Of a stretch of DNA of 29,807 nt, positions 13,900 through 20,924 are shown piece by piece; the first letter of the stretch is position 1, and each line of letters starts with the position of its first letter. The DNA is taken from contig JARRRD010000039.1 of the NCBI GenBank assembly GCA_037381085.1, positions 1 through 29,807 on the forward strand, given 5' to 3'. A program made the position numbers and the translations under genes. The stretch is from JARRRD01 sp037381085. GTDB lineage: Bacteria > Nitrospirota > Thermodesulfovibrionia > Thermodesulfovibrionales > UBA6898. Under the pieces are notes generated by a model. That model was not told the origin of the DNA. It was given only the letters and a program-made list of their open reading frames with translations, and ran no database searches.

Positions 13900-14406
13900 G
13901 TGAAAGTATTAATGATAAGCGCCGATAATTTTGAGGATTCGGAGCTTCTCTTCCCTTATTACCGCCTCAGGGAAGAAGGAATAGATGTCGATATCGCTTC
14001 GATGAGCAAGGGGAAGATCAAGGGTAAACACGGCTATGAAATTGAGGCCAACAGATCGCTGGATGAGCTGAAACCGGACGAATACGATATGCTTATCCTG
14101 CCGGGAGGAAAGGCGCCGGCGGCGGTACGGAAGGAGAAGAAGGCGCTGGATATAGCAAGATACTTCTTCGAGAAAAACAAACCAATATCGGCCATCTGCC
14201 ACGGTCCGCAGATATTGATTTCGGCCGGCCTGATGAAAGGAAGACACGCGACCTCTTACAAGTCCGTAGCTCCGGAGTTGAAGGAGGCAGGGGCAATTTA
14301 CGAAGACAAAGAGGTAGTGATCGACGGGAAACTCGTCACGTCCCGGCAGCCCTCCGATCTGCCGGCCTTCATGCGGGAAACCATCAAGAAGTTGAGGGGA
14401 AAGTAG
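13900..14406 (+). CDS. DJ-1/PfpI family protein
   Basis: The 168-residue protein starts (GTG) MKVLMISADNFEDSELLFPY. The nucleophilic elbow is P-I-S-A-I-C-H-G-P-Q (Cys about 104) with the neighbouring His. Glu of the E-D-S/E-L motif near residue 15 completes the typical site. YDMLILPGGKAPAAVR and ATSYKSVAPELKEAGAIYED match PfpI-type stress proteases or glyoxalase/deglycase-like enzymes. GAGGAGGCCCACC precedes the GTG. The next gene starts 8 bp downstream, so they are co-expressed. A role in repair or disposal of damaged protein is a reasonable inference. Confidence 0.94.
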   Translation: MKVLMISADNFEDSELLFPYYRLREEGIDVDIASMSKGKIKGKHGYEIEANRSLDELKPDEYDMLILPGGKAPAAVRKEKKALDIARYFFEKNKPISAICHGPQILISAGLMKGRHATSYKSVAPELKEAGAIYEDKEVVIDGKLVTSRQPSDLPAFMRETIKKLRGK

Positions 14407-14413
14407 AACTGTC

Positions 14414-16372
14414 TTGAACAGGCTCTCCAAAGAAAGGTCCCCGTATCTCAGTCACGCAGCATCCCAGAAGATCGACTGGTATCCCTGGTCGCAGGAGGCA
14501 TTTGATCAGGCGAAAAAAGAGGATAAGCCGGTATTCCTGAGCAGCGGCGCTGTCTGGTGTCACTGGTGCCATGTCATGGCGAAGGAGTGTTTCGAAAATG
14601 AAGAGATCGCCGGGATGCTCAACGAAAATTTTATCAGTGTGAAGCTTGACCGCGATGAGAGGCCCGACATAGACAAACGGTATCAGCGTGCCGTCGCCGC
14701 AATGGGTCAGGGCAGCGGCTGGCCCCTCAGCATATTCCTGACACCCGAGAAAAAGCCTTTTTTCGGGGGGACCTACTTCCCACCTGAAGACCACGTCGGC
14801 CGACCCGGTTTCAAGACGGTGCTCAGGAGTGTTGTCGAGTTCTATAAATCCAGAGGTGCCGACGTCACCGAATACGGAGAGAGGCTTCTGGATTCGCTGA
14901 GGCCCGGCCCCGCCGTGCAGGGGGAAATCTCCGCCTCGCTCCTTGACGAAGCGGAGACGGCCGTCATGGGCCAGTTTGACGGGATGAACGGAGGCTTCGG
15001 GCCGGCCCCGAAGTTCCCGATGCCGGGGGCGCTTGAATTCCTGATGCTCAGGCACTTCTTCAGCCGTGACGAGACGGTTGGCAACGCGATCAGAAAAACC
15101 CTCGAGTCGATGGCGAAGGGCGGATTCCATGACCAGCTCGGAGGGGGTTTCCACAGATATTCCGTTGACGAGGCGTGGACCGTCCCGCATTTCGAAAAGA
15201 TGACCGATGACAACGCATGGCTTCTGAGAAATTACATTTACGGCTACTCAATCTTTGGAGATCCTTATTTCCGGAAGGTGGCGGAGGGAACGACCGGCTT
15301 TGTGATGGATGTGCTTTCCGATCCTGATGGAGGTTTTTACGCCAGTCAGGATGCCGACGTTACGCCCGATGACGAAGGCGGGTATTTCATCTGGGATGAA
15401 AAGGAGTTCAGGCGCGTGCTCGACGAGGAAGAGTTCAGAGTGCTGTCTCTCCACCTTCTTCATGAAAGGGCGGCCGCCCATCATGATTTGTCGAAAAGGG
15501 TCCTCTTGATCGCCGTGGAGCCGGAGGCGATTGCAGAGCAGACGGGGATCGAGCAGGGAAGGGTCCTGGAGATCATCAGCTGCGGCAAGGACAAACTGCT
15601 TAAGGAAAGGGACCTCAGACCGCAGCCCTTTGTTGACAAGACCTTTTACACATCGCTGAACGGCATGATGATCTCGGCTTTCCTCCTGGCATACCGCTGT
15701 CTCGGCGATGATGAAATGAAGGAATTTGCTCTCAAGAGCCTGGACCGGATACTCGACAGATACTGCATGAGGGAAGGGCTTCTCCATACAGACGGCGTGG
15801 GCGCGGTGCTGGATGACTATGTGTATGTCGTCGAGTCTTTACTGTCGGCTTACGAGGTGACTGGAGAGAAGTCTTATTTCAGGCGTGCGGTCCGGATCAT
15901 GGACTTGTGTATCGAGGGGTTCTGGGACGCCGATTCCGGAGGGTTTTTCGATACCAGCGAGGAGGTGCTCGGGTTACGGCTGAAATCGTTCGAAGATATT
16001 CCACATCCGTCCTCCAACCCCCTGGCGGTCGTTCAGCTGATGAAGTTGTACCACATGACGGGAAAGGACCGCTACCTTAATTTCGCAGAGAAGACAGTGA
16101 GGGCCTTTTCGGGACAGGCGCGCGAAATAGGCATTCATGCAGGATATTATTTCTGCGGCCTGGACGCTTATCACCATATGTTCAAATTGACGCTGGAGGC
16201 CTCGCCCGGCGGCGAACTGGCGCGGACTGCACTGAGTTTCTTTATTCCCTATAAGGGGTTGGTGTACGGCGAAGACAGGGACCTTGTGACGCCGTGCCTG
16301 TCTTCGGGAGTTTGTCTCGAACCCGTTCGCAGGGTCGAAGACCTCAGGGATTTTCTGGCCCATCCGGCTTGA
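14414..16372 (+). CDS. DUF255 thioredoxin-domain protein (YyaL/SPATA20-like)
   Basis: The 652-residue protein begins at a TTG (MNRLSKERSPYLSHAASQKI). Its N-terminal thioredoxin-like domain has VWCHWCHVMAKECF (C49-x2-C52) and GQGSGWPLSIFLTPEKKPFF plus GTYFPPED. A large alpha/alpha barrel follows (GGGFHRYSVDEAWTVPHFEK; FYASQDADVTPDDEGGYFIW). The family is widespread but its reaction is unproven. Length is close to the usual 650-700. AGGGGAAAG lies about 10 nt upstream of the TTG and an 7-bp gap separates it from the pfpI stop. Its stop codon overlaps the -35 box of the promoter for the selenopeptide gene. Confidence 0.93.
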   Translation: MNRLSKERSPYLSHAASQKIDWYPWSQEAFDQAKKEDKPVFLSSGAVWCHWCHVMAKECFENEEIAGMLNENFISVKLDRDERPDIDKRYQRAVAAMGQGSGWPLSIFLTPEKKPFFGGTYFPPEDHVGRPGFKTVLRSVVEFYKSRGADVTEYGERLLDSLRPGPAVQGEISASLLDEAETAVMGQFDGMNGGFGPAPKFPMPGALEFLMLRHFFSRDETVGNAIRKTLESMAKGGFHDQLGGGFHRYSVDEAWTVPHFEKMTDDNAWLLRNYIYGYSIFGDPYFRKVAEGTTGFVMDVLSDPDGGFYASQDADVTPDDEGGYFIWDEKEFRRVLDEEEFRVLSLHLLHERAAAHHDLSKRVLLIAVEPEAIAEQTGIEQGRVLEIISCGKDKLLKERDLRPQPFVDKTFYTSLNGMMISAFLLAYRCLGDDEMKEFALKSLDRILDRYCMREGLLHTDGVGAVLDDYVYVVESLLSAYEVTGEKSYFRRAVRIMDLCIEGFWDADSGGFFDTSEEVLGLRLKSFEDIPHPSSNPLAVVQLMKLYHMTGKDRYLNFAEKTVRAFSGQAREIGIHAGYYFCGLDAYHHMFKLTLEASPGGELARTALSFFIPYKGLVYGEDRDLVTPCLSSGVCLEPVRRVEDLRDFLAHPA

Positions 16373-16396
16373 CTTTTCCCCTCCCGCTGATAGAAT
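16369..16396 (+). promoter_or_regulatory. Sigma-70-type promoter of the selenopeptide gene
   Basis: TTGACT (16369-16374) and TAGAAT (16391-16396) are 16 bp apart, with the -35 box overlapping the stop codon of the DUF255 gene. It lies 67 bp upstream of the peptide ATG, so the peptide gene can be expressed independently. Confidence 0.6.
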
Positions 16397-16416
16397 GGAA
16401 TCGGGTATAACGGCAT

Positions 16417-16438
16417 AAGGCGGTTATGTGTCCGCCTT
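16417..16438 (+). terminator. Hairpin (weak terminator or attenuator) in the selenopeptide leader
   Basis: AAGGCGG (16417-16423) pairs perfectly with CCGCCTT (16432-16438) around an 8-nt loop, followed by TTGTG. It can end transcripts from the DUF255 gene, but lies downstream of the proposed promoter and so may also attenuate the peptide transcript. Confidence 0.5.
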
Positions 16439-16463
16439 TTGTGAGGAAAGGAGGTGAAGCAGG

Positions 16464-16586
16464 ATGAAGAAGACAGTGAGCAAGAAGGCTCTTGTCAAGG
16501 AGGCCGCCTTCTGGAGCAGCTTCAGAAATGCGGTGAAAGAGAATCCTGGCAAGATATGCCACAAGTGAAAGAGTTGAAAGAGCTGA
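16464..16586 (+). CDS. Selenocysteine-containing RiPP precursor peptide (SbtA-like), 40 aa with two predicted Sec
   Basis: Conventional reading gives 34 residues from MKKTVSKKALVKEAAFWSSF to NPGKICHK and stops at UGA 16566. Downstream, UGA recurs in frame at 16575 and 16584 with the tandem unit UGA-AAG-AGY, giving C32-H-K-U35-K-S-U38-K-S then UGA: the periodic pattern C-x-x-U-x-x-U. A SECIS-like hairpin follows. Its loop begins 25 and 16 nt after the first two UGAs but only 7 nt after the third, so I take the third as the stop. AAAGGAGGTGA before the ATG is a near-perfect ribosome binding site, unusual effort for so short an ORF. The leader is Lys-rich with an amphipathic helix (VKEAAFWSSFRNAVKENP). 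It resembles, as I recall, the 'selenobiotic' SbtA peptides paired with a radical SAM maturase; exact family membership is untested. A plain 34-residue peptide is the alternative. Confidence 0.75.
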
Positions 16587-16587
16587 A

Positions 16588-16603
16588 GTCGCCGGTCGGC
16601 GAC
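16588..16603 (+). promoter_or_regulatory. SECIS hairpin of the selenopeptide gene
   Basis: GUCGCC-GGUC-GGCGAC is a perfect 6-bp stem with a GGUC loop. The GGU of the loop is the same as in the SelB-binding loop of E. coli fdhF. It begins one base after the third UGA and serves the first two. It ends 11 bp before the terminator stem, so its position outside the peptide reading frame (after the stop) is unusual but still downstream of the UGAs. Confidence 0.8.
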
Positions 16604-16614
16604 GAAAAGAGGAG

Positions 16615-16670
16615 GGGCAGGTGTGGCCGTAAATGTTGAACATTTCCGCCATATCTGCCCGCTTTTTATT
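16615..16670 (+). terminator. Strong intrinsic terminator after the selenopeptide gene
   Basis: A long stem starts GGGCAG (16615-16620)/CTGCCC (16655-16660), continues through TGGC/GCCA-type pairs, and ends with AAATGTT (16631-16637)/AACATTT (16639-16645). It is followed by GCTTTTTATT. It would cap the peptide mRNA at about 16670, which argues that the reading frame does not continue past the third UGA. Confidence 0.85.
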
Positions 16671-16686
16671 CTCTGGATGATATTAT

Positions 16687-16715
16687 TTGGAGTCTGTTTA
16701 TAGGGTCGCTATTTG
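16687..16715 (+). promoter_or_regulatory. Possible promoter of the radical SAM gene
   Basis: TTGGAG (16687-16692) and TATTTG (16710-16715) are 17 bp apart, downstream of the peptide terminator. The match is moderate. Read-through of the terminator is an alternative source of the maturase transcript. Confidence 0.35.
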
Positions 16716-16727
16716 TGCCGTTTGCCC

Positions 16728-16801
16728 GTCATTCCGGCTTGTCCGGAATCTTTCCGAGGGGTCTACAGAAGGATTCCCGGCGCGTTACTTGCGGGAATGA
16801 C
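16728..16801. repeat. REP-like palindromic repeat element
   Basis: The element starts GTCATTCCGG and ends CGGGAATGAC, with inner inverted parts CCGG/CCGG and GAATC/GATTCC. These are the ends of a widespread intergenic REP-type repeat (GTCATTCCCGC...GCGGGAATGAC). It sits between the selenopeptide terminator and the radical SAM start. Confidence 0.75.
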
Positions 16802-16824
16802 AACCCTTTGCCTTAGCGAGGTGA

Positions 16825-17877
16825 ATGAAGTTGTCGACGATCGATCACCATGACTTCTTTATACAGTGGCACCTGACGGAGAGGTGCAACCTGAGTTGCA
16901 GTCACTGTTATCAGAGCGGCCGCAGGACCGATGAATTGTCTTTCGCCGAGATCAGAGCGGTAGCGGCGGACGTGTCCGACATGCTTGAGGCCTGGTCCGA
17001 AAAGTACGATATAGCCTTTTCACCCAGCTTCAACATCACCGGGGGAGAGCCCTTTTTGCGTCAGGATCTCTTCGACATCTTGGATCATTTAGGAGGACGG
17101 GGCTTCGACCTATATCTGCTTACGAACGGTACCCTCATCGACAGGGAAAAAGCTGCTGGGCTTGCCCTGACCTGCGTGAAAGGTGTACAGGTCAGCATTG
17201 AAGGGCCGGAGGAGATCCACGACCGGATAAGGGGCAAGGGGAGTTTCGCCTCATCCCTGAGGGGGATTTCATTTCTCCTCGACGCCGGCCTGACGGTCAC
17301 GTTGAATGCCACTCTTTCGAATATCAATGCGGACCATTTTCCCGCAATGGTCTCTCTCGCCTCCTCGATCGGCGCGCAGAGGCTCGGTTTTTCCAGACTA
17401 GTGCCTTCGGGGAGAGGCGCCGGGCTTGTCGAAGAAATGCTCGGCAGAGCGAGGATGAGGAAAATCTATGAGGAGATTTTCTCCCTGAAGCCGAAACATA
17501 TCGAGATTGTGACCGGTGATCCTGTCGCATCCCAGATGACAGCGGAGTCCGGCAGCCATGATCAGGGACCGGTTCCGACGGGAGGCTGCGCAGCCGGGGT
17601 TTCCGGCCTCACTTTTCTCCCGGACGGGACGGTTACGCCGTGCAGGAGACTTGCCATTCCTGTCGGAAACGTCAGAAGTGACAATCTCCGGGAGGTCTGG
17701 GCAACTTCGGACGTCCTCAATGCCCTGAGAGACCGGAGCAGATATGAGGGGAAGTGCGGTGCCTGTCACAGATGGGCCGATTGCAGGGGATGCAGGGCTA
17801 TTGCATATGCATACTCGCAGTCGAAGGGGAAGGGAGACTTCCTGTGCGATGACCCGCAGTGTTTTATCGATGAATGA
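16825..17877 (+). CDS. Radical SAM/SPASM peptide maturase (SbtM-like)
   Basis: The 350-residue protein has the radical SAM motif C21-x3-C25-x2-C28 (HLTERCNLSCSHCYQSG) and GGEPFL (about 73-78). The C-terminal SPASM region has C255, C273 in G-T-V-T-P-C, C311-x2-C314-x5-C320-x2-C323, and C341-x4-C346. These ligate two auxiliary [4Fe-4S] clusters, as in enzymes that modify ribosomally made peptides (AlbA, SCIFF and selenobiotic maturases). The peptide gene immediately upstream is the obvious substrate. The product is unknown; thioether or (seleno)azole-type cross-links on C-x-x-U-x-x-U are conceivable. The ATG at 16825 has GAGG only 3 bp upstream, so TTG 16831 (third codon) is possible. A methyltransferase gene overlaps the end. 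Confidence 0.9.
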   Translation: MKLSTIDHHDFFIQWHLTERCNLSCSHCYQSGRRTDELSFAEIRAVAADVSDMLEAWSEKYDIAFSPSFNITGGEPFLRQDLFDILDHLGGRGFDLYLLTNGTLIDREKAAGLALTCVKGVQVSIEGPEEIHDRIRGKGSFASSLRGISFLLDAGLTVTLNATLSNINADHFPAMVSLASSIGAQRLGFSRLVPSGRGAGLVEEMLGRARMRKIYEEIFSLKPKHIEIVTGDPVASQMTAESGSHDQGPVPTGGCAAGVSGLTFLPDGTVTPCRRLAIPVGNVRSDNLREVWATSDVLNALRDRSRYEGKCGACHRWADCRGCRAIAYAYSQSKGKGDFLCDDPQCFIDE

Positions 17878-18463
17878 CGCATTGAGGAACCTGCTTGCGC
17901 TTCTCACCATAATTGTATGGCCCGTAGTTCCGCTTTTCTGGATACCCGTTCACGGTTTTCCGCGACTGTTCAGAAAGATGGGCATTCTGACATATGTCGT
18001 TCCCTTCGTACTCTGGCTTCCTGCCGGGTATTTCATTTTCCATAGCAGGGCATTTCTCCTTCATTACAGGGCCGGTTTCCCCCAGTGGCTGAACGTGGCC
18101 GGATTTATTGTGCTGGCCGTCGGCTGCGCGCTTCAACTCTGGACCGGCAAGCTCCTTGGACTGTGGGGACTTATGGGCCTGCCCGAGATCTCGAAGAGGG
18201 TGAAGAGCAGGCTGGTGGCAGAAGGGGCCTTTGCGGTGGTGAGGCATCCGACCTATCTGTCCCATACCCTGATATTTTCGGGGGTTTTCATGGTGACGGG
18301 AGTGTTGGCGGTGGGTGCTATCACATTGGCCGACTTTATCGTGATCAATGCCGTTATTGTTCCGCTCGAAGAAAAGGAACTGACTAGCCGCTTTGACGGC
18401 GAATATGACGAGTATAAGAAGAAGGTGCCGAGATTTTTTCCAAGGCTTCGCCGCAAACGTTGA
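17849..18463 (+). CDS. Isoprenylcysteine carboxyl methyltransferase-like membrane methyltransferase
   Basis: The 204-residue protein starts MTRSVLSMNDALRNLLALLT and has about five membrane helices. The C-terminal signature is RHPTYLSHTLIFSG (about 131-144), then E-E-K-E-L, FDGEYDEYKKKVPRFFPRL. This is the SAM-binding core of the ICMT/PEMT-like family, which methylates lipid or C-terminal carboxyl or head groups. It overlaps the radical SAM gene by 29 bp (ATG 17849) or 8 bp (ATG 17870); the weak upstream AAGGGAGA slightly favours 17849. Overlap makes translational coupling to the maturase likely, so it may act on the modified selenopeptide (e.g. its C-terminus). Lipid methylation remains an equal possibility. 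Confidence 0.85.
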   Translation: MTRSVLSMNDALRNLLALLTIIVWPVVPLFWIPVHGFPRLFRKMGILTYVVPFVLWLPAGYFIFHSRAFLLHYRAGFPQWLNVAGFIVLAVGCALQLWTGKLLGLWGLMGLPEISKRVKSRLVAEGAFAVVRHPTYLSHTLIFSGVFMVTGVLAVGAITLADFIVINAVIVPLEEKELTSRFDGEYDEYKKKVPRFFPRLRRKR

Positions 18464-18506
18464 CACAGATACCCGGCCTGGCGTTTCTACCTTTATGCCC
18501 CGGATG

Positions 18507-18540
18507 TGATAAGATAGTTTGTACGCTGGAGAAAACTATC
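18507..18540 (+). promoter_or_regulatory. Extended -10 promoter and inverted repeat ahead of the helicase gene
   Basis: TG-A-TAAGAT (18507-18515) is an extended -10. GATAGTTT (18513-18520) and AAACTATC (18533-18540) form a perfect 8-bp inverted repeat with a 12-nt loop overlapping it. It may be a repressor site or a 5' RNA hairpin. Confidence 0.5.
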
Positions 18541-18563
18541 GTTAGATCTTGGAGACAGAGAAG

Positions 18564-18617
18564 ATGAGGTCGTTGTATTACCGGTTGCCGGGCGGACTGT
18601 ATCGGCCGGTCTTATGA
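18564..18617 (+). CDS. Leader peptide (17 aa) coupled to the DEAD-box helicase
   Basis: MRSLYYRLPGGLYRPVL is encoded from ATG 18564, preceded by GGAGACAGAGAAG. Its TGA overlaps the helicase ATG (ATGA). The helicase start has no ribosome binding site of its own, so re-initiation after this peptide probably drives its translation. It is rich in Tyr, Arg and Leu. Confidence 0.5.
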   Translation: MRSLYYRLPGGLYRPVL

Positions 18618-19939
18618 GATTCGAAGATCTGGACATCCCCCCCGCCGTTCTTGAGGGGATCAGGGCCGCAGGATTTTCCGAATGCACCCCGATTCAGGCA
18701 CTTACCCTGCCCGAGGCCCTTCGGGGAAGGGACATCGCAGGCCAGGCCCAGACAGGCACAGGCAAGACAGCGGCGTTTCTAATCGCGATATTTTCCCGAA
18801 TGCTCGCAGTTCCGCCGCCCGGTCAGGGACCGTCTCCAAGAGCGCTGATCATTGCTCCCACACGCGAACTGGTCGTGCAGATCGAGGCGGAGGCGAGGAT
18901 TCTCGCGGGCTCCGCCGGGTTCAGGATCGTGTCCGCTTACGGCGGCATTGACTATCTTAAACAGCGTGACGAAATCGCCAGGGGCGTCGATGTGCTTATC
19001 GGTACGCCGGGGCGCCTGATCGATTATCTGAAACAGAAAGTTTACAGTCTGAAGAAGACGCAGTATCTCGTCATCGACGAGGCCGACCGCATGTTCGACA
19101 TGGGATTCATCAGCGACCTTCGTTTCTTGCTGCGAAGAATGTCACCCTACGACAAGAGACAGTCCATGCTTTTTTCGGCGACATTGTCAAACCGTGTGAT
19201 GGAACTCTGTTACGAACACATGAATGTGCCCGAGAAGTTCAGCGTCACCCCTGAACAGGTGACCGTGGAGCAGATCGAACAGGAGATCTATCATGTCGGC
19301 AAGGATGAGAAGGTGGGCCTGCTTCTCGGTCTGCTGAGACGTGAACCCGGCGGACGCTACCTGATCTTTTGCAATATGAAGTCAACAGCTGAGAGGCTTG
19401 AGAGCCTCCTGAATGCCAACGATTACGGCACTGCAGCCATCACAGGGGACATCCCCCAGAAGAAGCGCATGAAGGTTTTATCCCGTTTCAAAGAGGGTAT
19501 ATTCCCGATCCTGGTGGCGACCGACGTTGCGAGTCGCGGTCTTCACATAGAAGGGGTCACGCATGTTATTAACTACGATCTTCCTCAGGACCCGGAAGAC
19601 TATGTGCATCGCATAGGAAGGACAGCGCGAGCAGGGGCTGGGGGCAAGGCCATAAGTCTGGCCTGCGAGGAGTATGTACAGTCCCTGCCGGACATCGAGG
19701 ATTTTATCAGGCAGAAGATACCGGTTGTACCGGTGACGGATGAGCTGGTTGTCACCGGATACAAGAGGGCAGCTCGGAAGCCGCCCAGGGTGACAGCGCC
19801 GCCACAGCGGAAAGGCGGCGAGAGAAGGGGCGGCGGAGACGGCAAGAAAAGGCCCCGGTCACCGGGAGATAAAGGGAAGCAACGTAGGGTCGGGGGACGC
19901 AGCCGACAGGGGGAAAAACCCAGGGCTGCAAAGTCATAG
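18614..19939 (+). CDS. DEAD-box ATP-dependent RNA helicase (RhlB/RhlE-type)
   Basis: The 441-residue protein has the Q motif (FSECTPIQ), motif I AQTGTGKT, Ia PTRELV, Ib TPGR, II DEAD, III SAT, V VATDVASRGLH and VI HRIGRTARAG, so the core is complete. The C-terminal ~70 residues form a basic, Gly/Arg/Lys-rich tail (KGGERRGGGDGKKRPRSPGD...) typical of RNA-binding extensions. It unwinds structured RNA in ribosome assembly or mRNA turnover. The ATG at 18614 overlaps the stop of a 17-codon leader ORF. An inverted repeat precedes the leader; cold or RNA-structure-dependent control is plausible. Confidence 0.96.
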   Translation: MRFEDLDIPPAVLEGIRAAGFSECTPIQALTLPEALRGRDIAGQAQTGTGKTAAFLIAIFSRMLAVPPPGQGPSPRALIIAPTRELVVQIEAEARILAGSAGFRIVSAYGGIDYLKQRDEIARGVDVLIGTPGRLIDYLKQKVYSLKKTQYLVIDEADRMFDMGFISDLRFLLRRMSPYDKRQSMLFSATLSNRVMELCYEHMNVPEKFSVTPEQVTVEQIEQEIYHVGKDEKVGLLLGLLRREPGGRYLIFCNMKSTAERLESLLNANDYGTAAITGDIPQKKRMKVLSRFKEGIFPILVATDVASRGLHIEGVTHVINYDLPQDPEDYVHRIGRTARAGAGGKAISLACEEYVQSLPDIEDFIRQKIPVVPVTDELVVTGYKRAARKPPRVTAPPQRKGGERRGGGDGKKRPRSPGDKGKQRRVGGRSRQGEKPRAAKS

Positions 19940-19993
19940 CAACAAGCATCGCCTCACAGGCCCTCAAAGCAGTGCAAAAATCACCATCCCTTA

Positions 19994-20016
19994 TTCCCTC
20001 CCCTCAAGGGAGGGAA
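19994..20016. terminator. Hairpin between convergent genes
   Basis: TTCCCTCCC (19994-20002) and GGGAGGGAA (20008-20016) form a perfect 9-bp stem with a CTCAA loop between the helicase (+) and the ccoP-like gene (-). Neither side has a long U-tract, so termination may be partial. The 178-bp gap holds no gene. Confidence 0.55.
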
Positions 20017-20117
20017 ATTCATTTGCCCCCGCCATTTAGTAGATAGTAACTCCTTAAATCCCCGGAGGGGCGAAGGGGAGAGTGATCGGTCTTTTATCCT
20101 TGCATAGCTTCATCGAG

Positions 20118-20924
20118 CTACTTTCCCCGTCTGCGGATTTTCTCCACGTCGTCGGGTGTGACGGTGGGGGAGTTGTTTCCCCAGCTTGTGCGCTCGTGGT
20201 TGATTACAGCAGCAATCTCCTCGTTGGAAAGCTGACCGGCCCATGCGGGCATCTGTGTCTGATACTTCACCCCGTTGATGGGGACATCTTTCTTCCCGAA
20301 AAGGACGGTCCGTATGTGCCGCGCGGGATCTTTAGCCGTGACGACGGGATCGCCGGCAAGGGGAGGAAAGGTACCGGGCAGCCCCTGACCGTTTTCCTGA
20401 TGGCAGCTGGCGCAACTGGTGCGGTAGAGCTCCTCGCCCCTTTCTTCGGAAGCTTCCTTCTCACCTCCAGCTACAGCCATCTTGCCGTATGTCGGAGTGT
20501 TTGAGTAGGGGGGATGGGGGTTCCATTGCCTGACGCCGTAATACATCGACCACGCGACAACGAGGATAAAGGCGACCCAGGCCCAGGTGGGTATCGGCTT
20601 CGGTGTTTCCGCCCTTGTCGGCTCCCACTTTTCCTCGTAGGCCCCTCCGTAGGCATTGATGAGGATGCCGATCTTACCCTCCACGATGTCGTTTTCGTTT
20701 AATCCGTCTATGGCGATTCCCGGGCCGTTGCGGACCACGAAGGGGATCCTGCGCAGGCCCCTGCGGCTGGTGCGGTCTTTCGCGATGACGCGGAGTATAT
20801 GCGGACCGTCTTCGAGGACCGTTGTATCCAGCTGGAAACTGTCGGGCGGGGTGAAGGCCGCGATAGGCTCGGGATTGTCATCGAGATACACCTCTATCCT
20901 GTTTTCCTTATCGATCGTTGTCAT
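20118..20924 (-). CDS. CcoP-like cytochrome c subunit with N-terminal Ig-like domain
   Basis: The 268-residue protein starts MTTIDKENRIEVYLDDNPEP. Residues ~8-100 form a beta-rich region like those that follow the FixG cytochrome domain (VLEDGPHILRVIAKDRTSRR). One membrane helix (about 114-131) and a single-haem cytochrome c domain follow. The domain has C171-A-S-C-H175, Met in TQMPAWAG, and SWGNNSPTVT. Standard CcoP has two haems and no such N-terminal domain. ATG 20924 follows GGGACGGGAA and overlaps the upstream small gene by 17 bp. Its cytochrome domain is closely similar to the extra domain of the CcoO-like protein, pointing to a duplication. It would donate electrons to the oxidase. Confidence 0.85.
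   Translation of the reverse strand: MTTIDKENRIEVYLDDNPEPIAAFTPPDSFQLDTTVLEDGPHILRVIAKDRTSRRGLRRIPFVVRNGPGIAIDGLNENDIVEGKIGILINAYGGAYEEKWEPTRAETPKPIPTWAWVAFILVVAWSMYYGVRQWNPHPPYSNTPTYGKMAVAGGEKEASEERGEELYRTSCASCHQENGQGLPGTFPPLAGDPVVTAKDPARHIRTVLFGKKDVPINGVKYQTQMPAWAGQLSNEEIAAVINHERTSWGNNSPTVTPDDVEKIRRRGK

Noticed and set aside
14384..15190. 268-residue minus-strand open frame
   Set aside because: Antisense shadow of the DUF255 gene.
16584..16731. Third UGA of the selenopeptide read as Sec, continuing to a TAG near 16731
   Set aside because: The SECIS loop is only 7 nt from it and the strong terminator ends the transcript near 16670, before the TAG.
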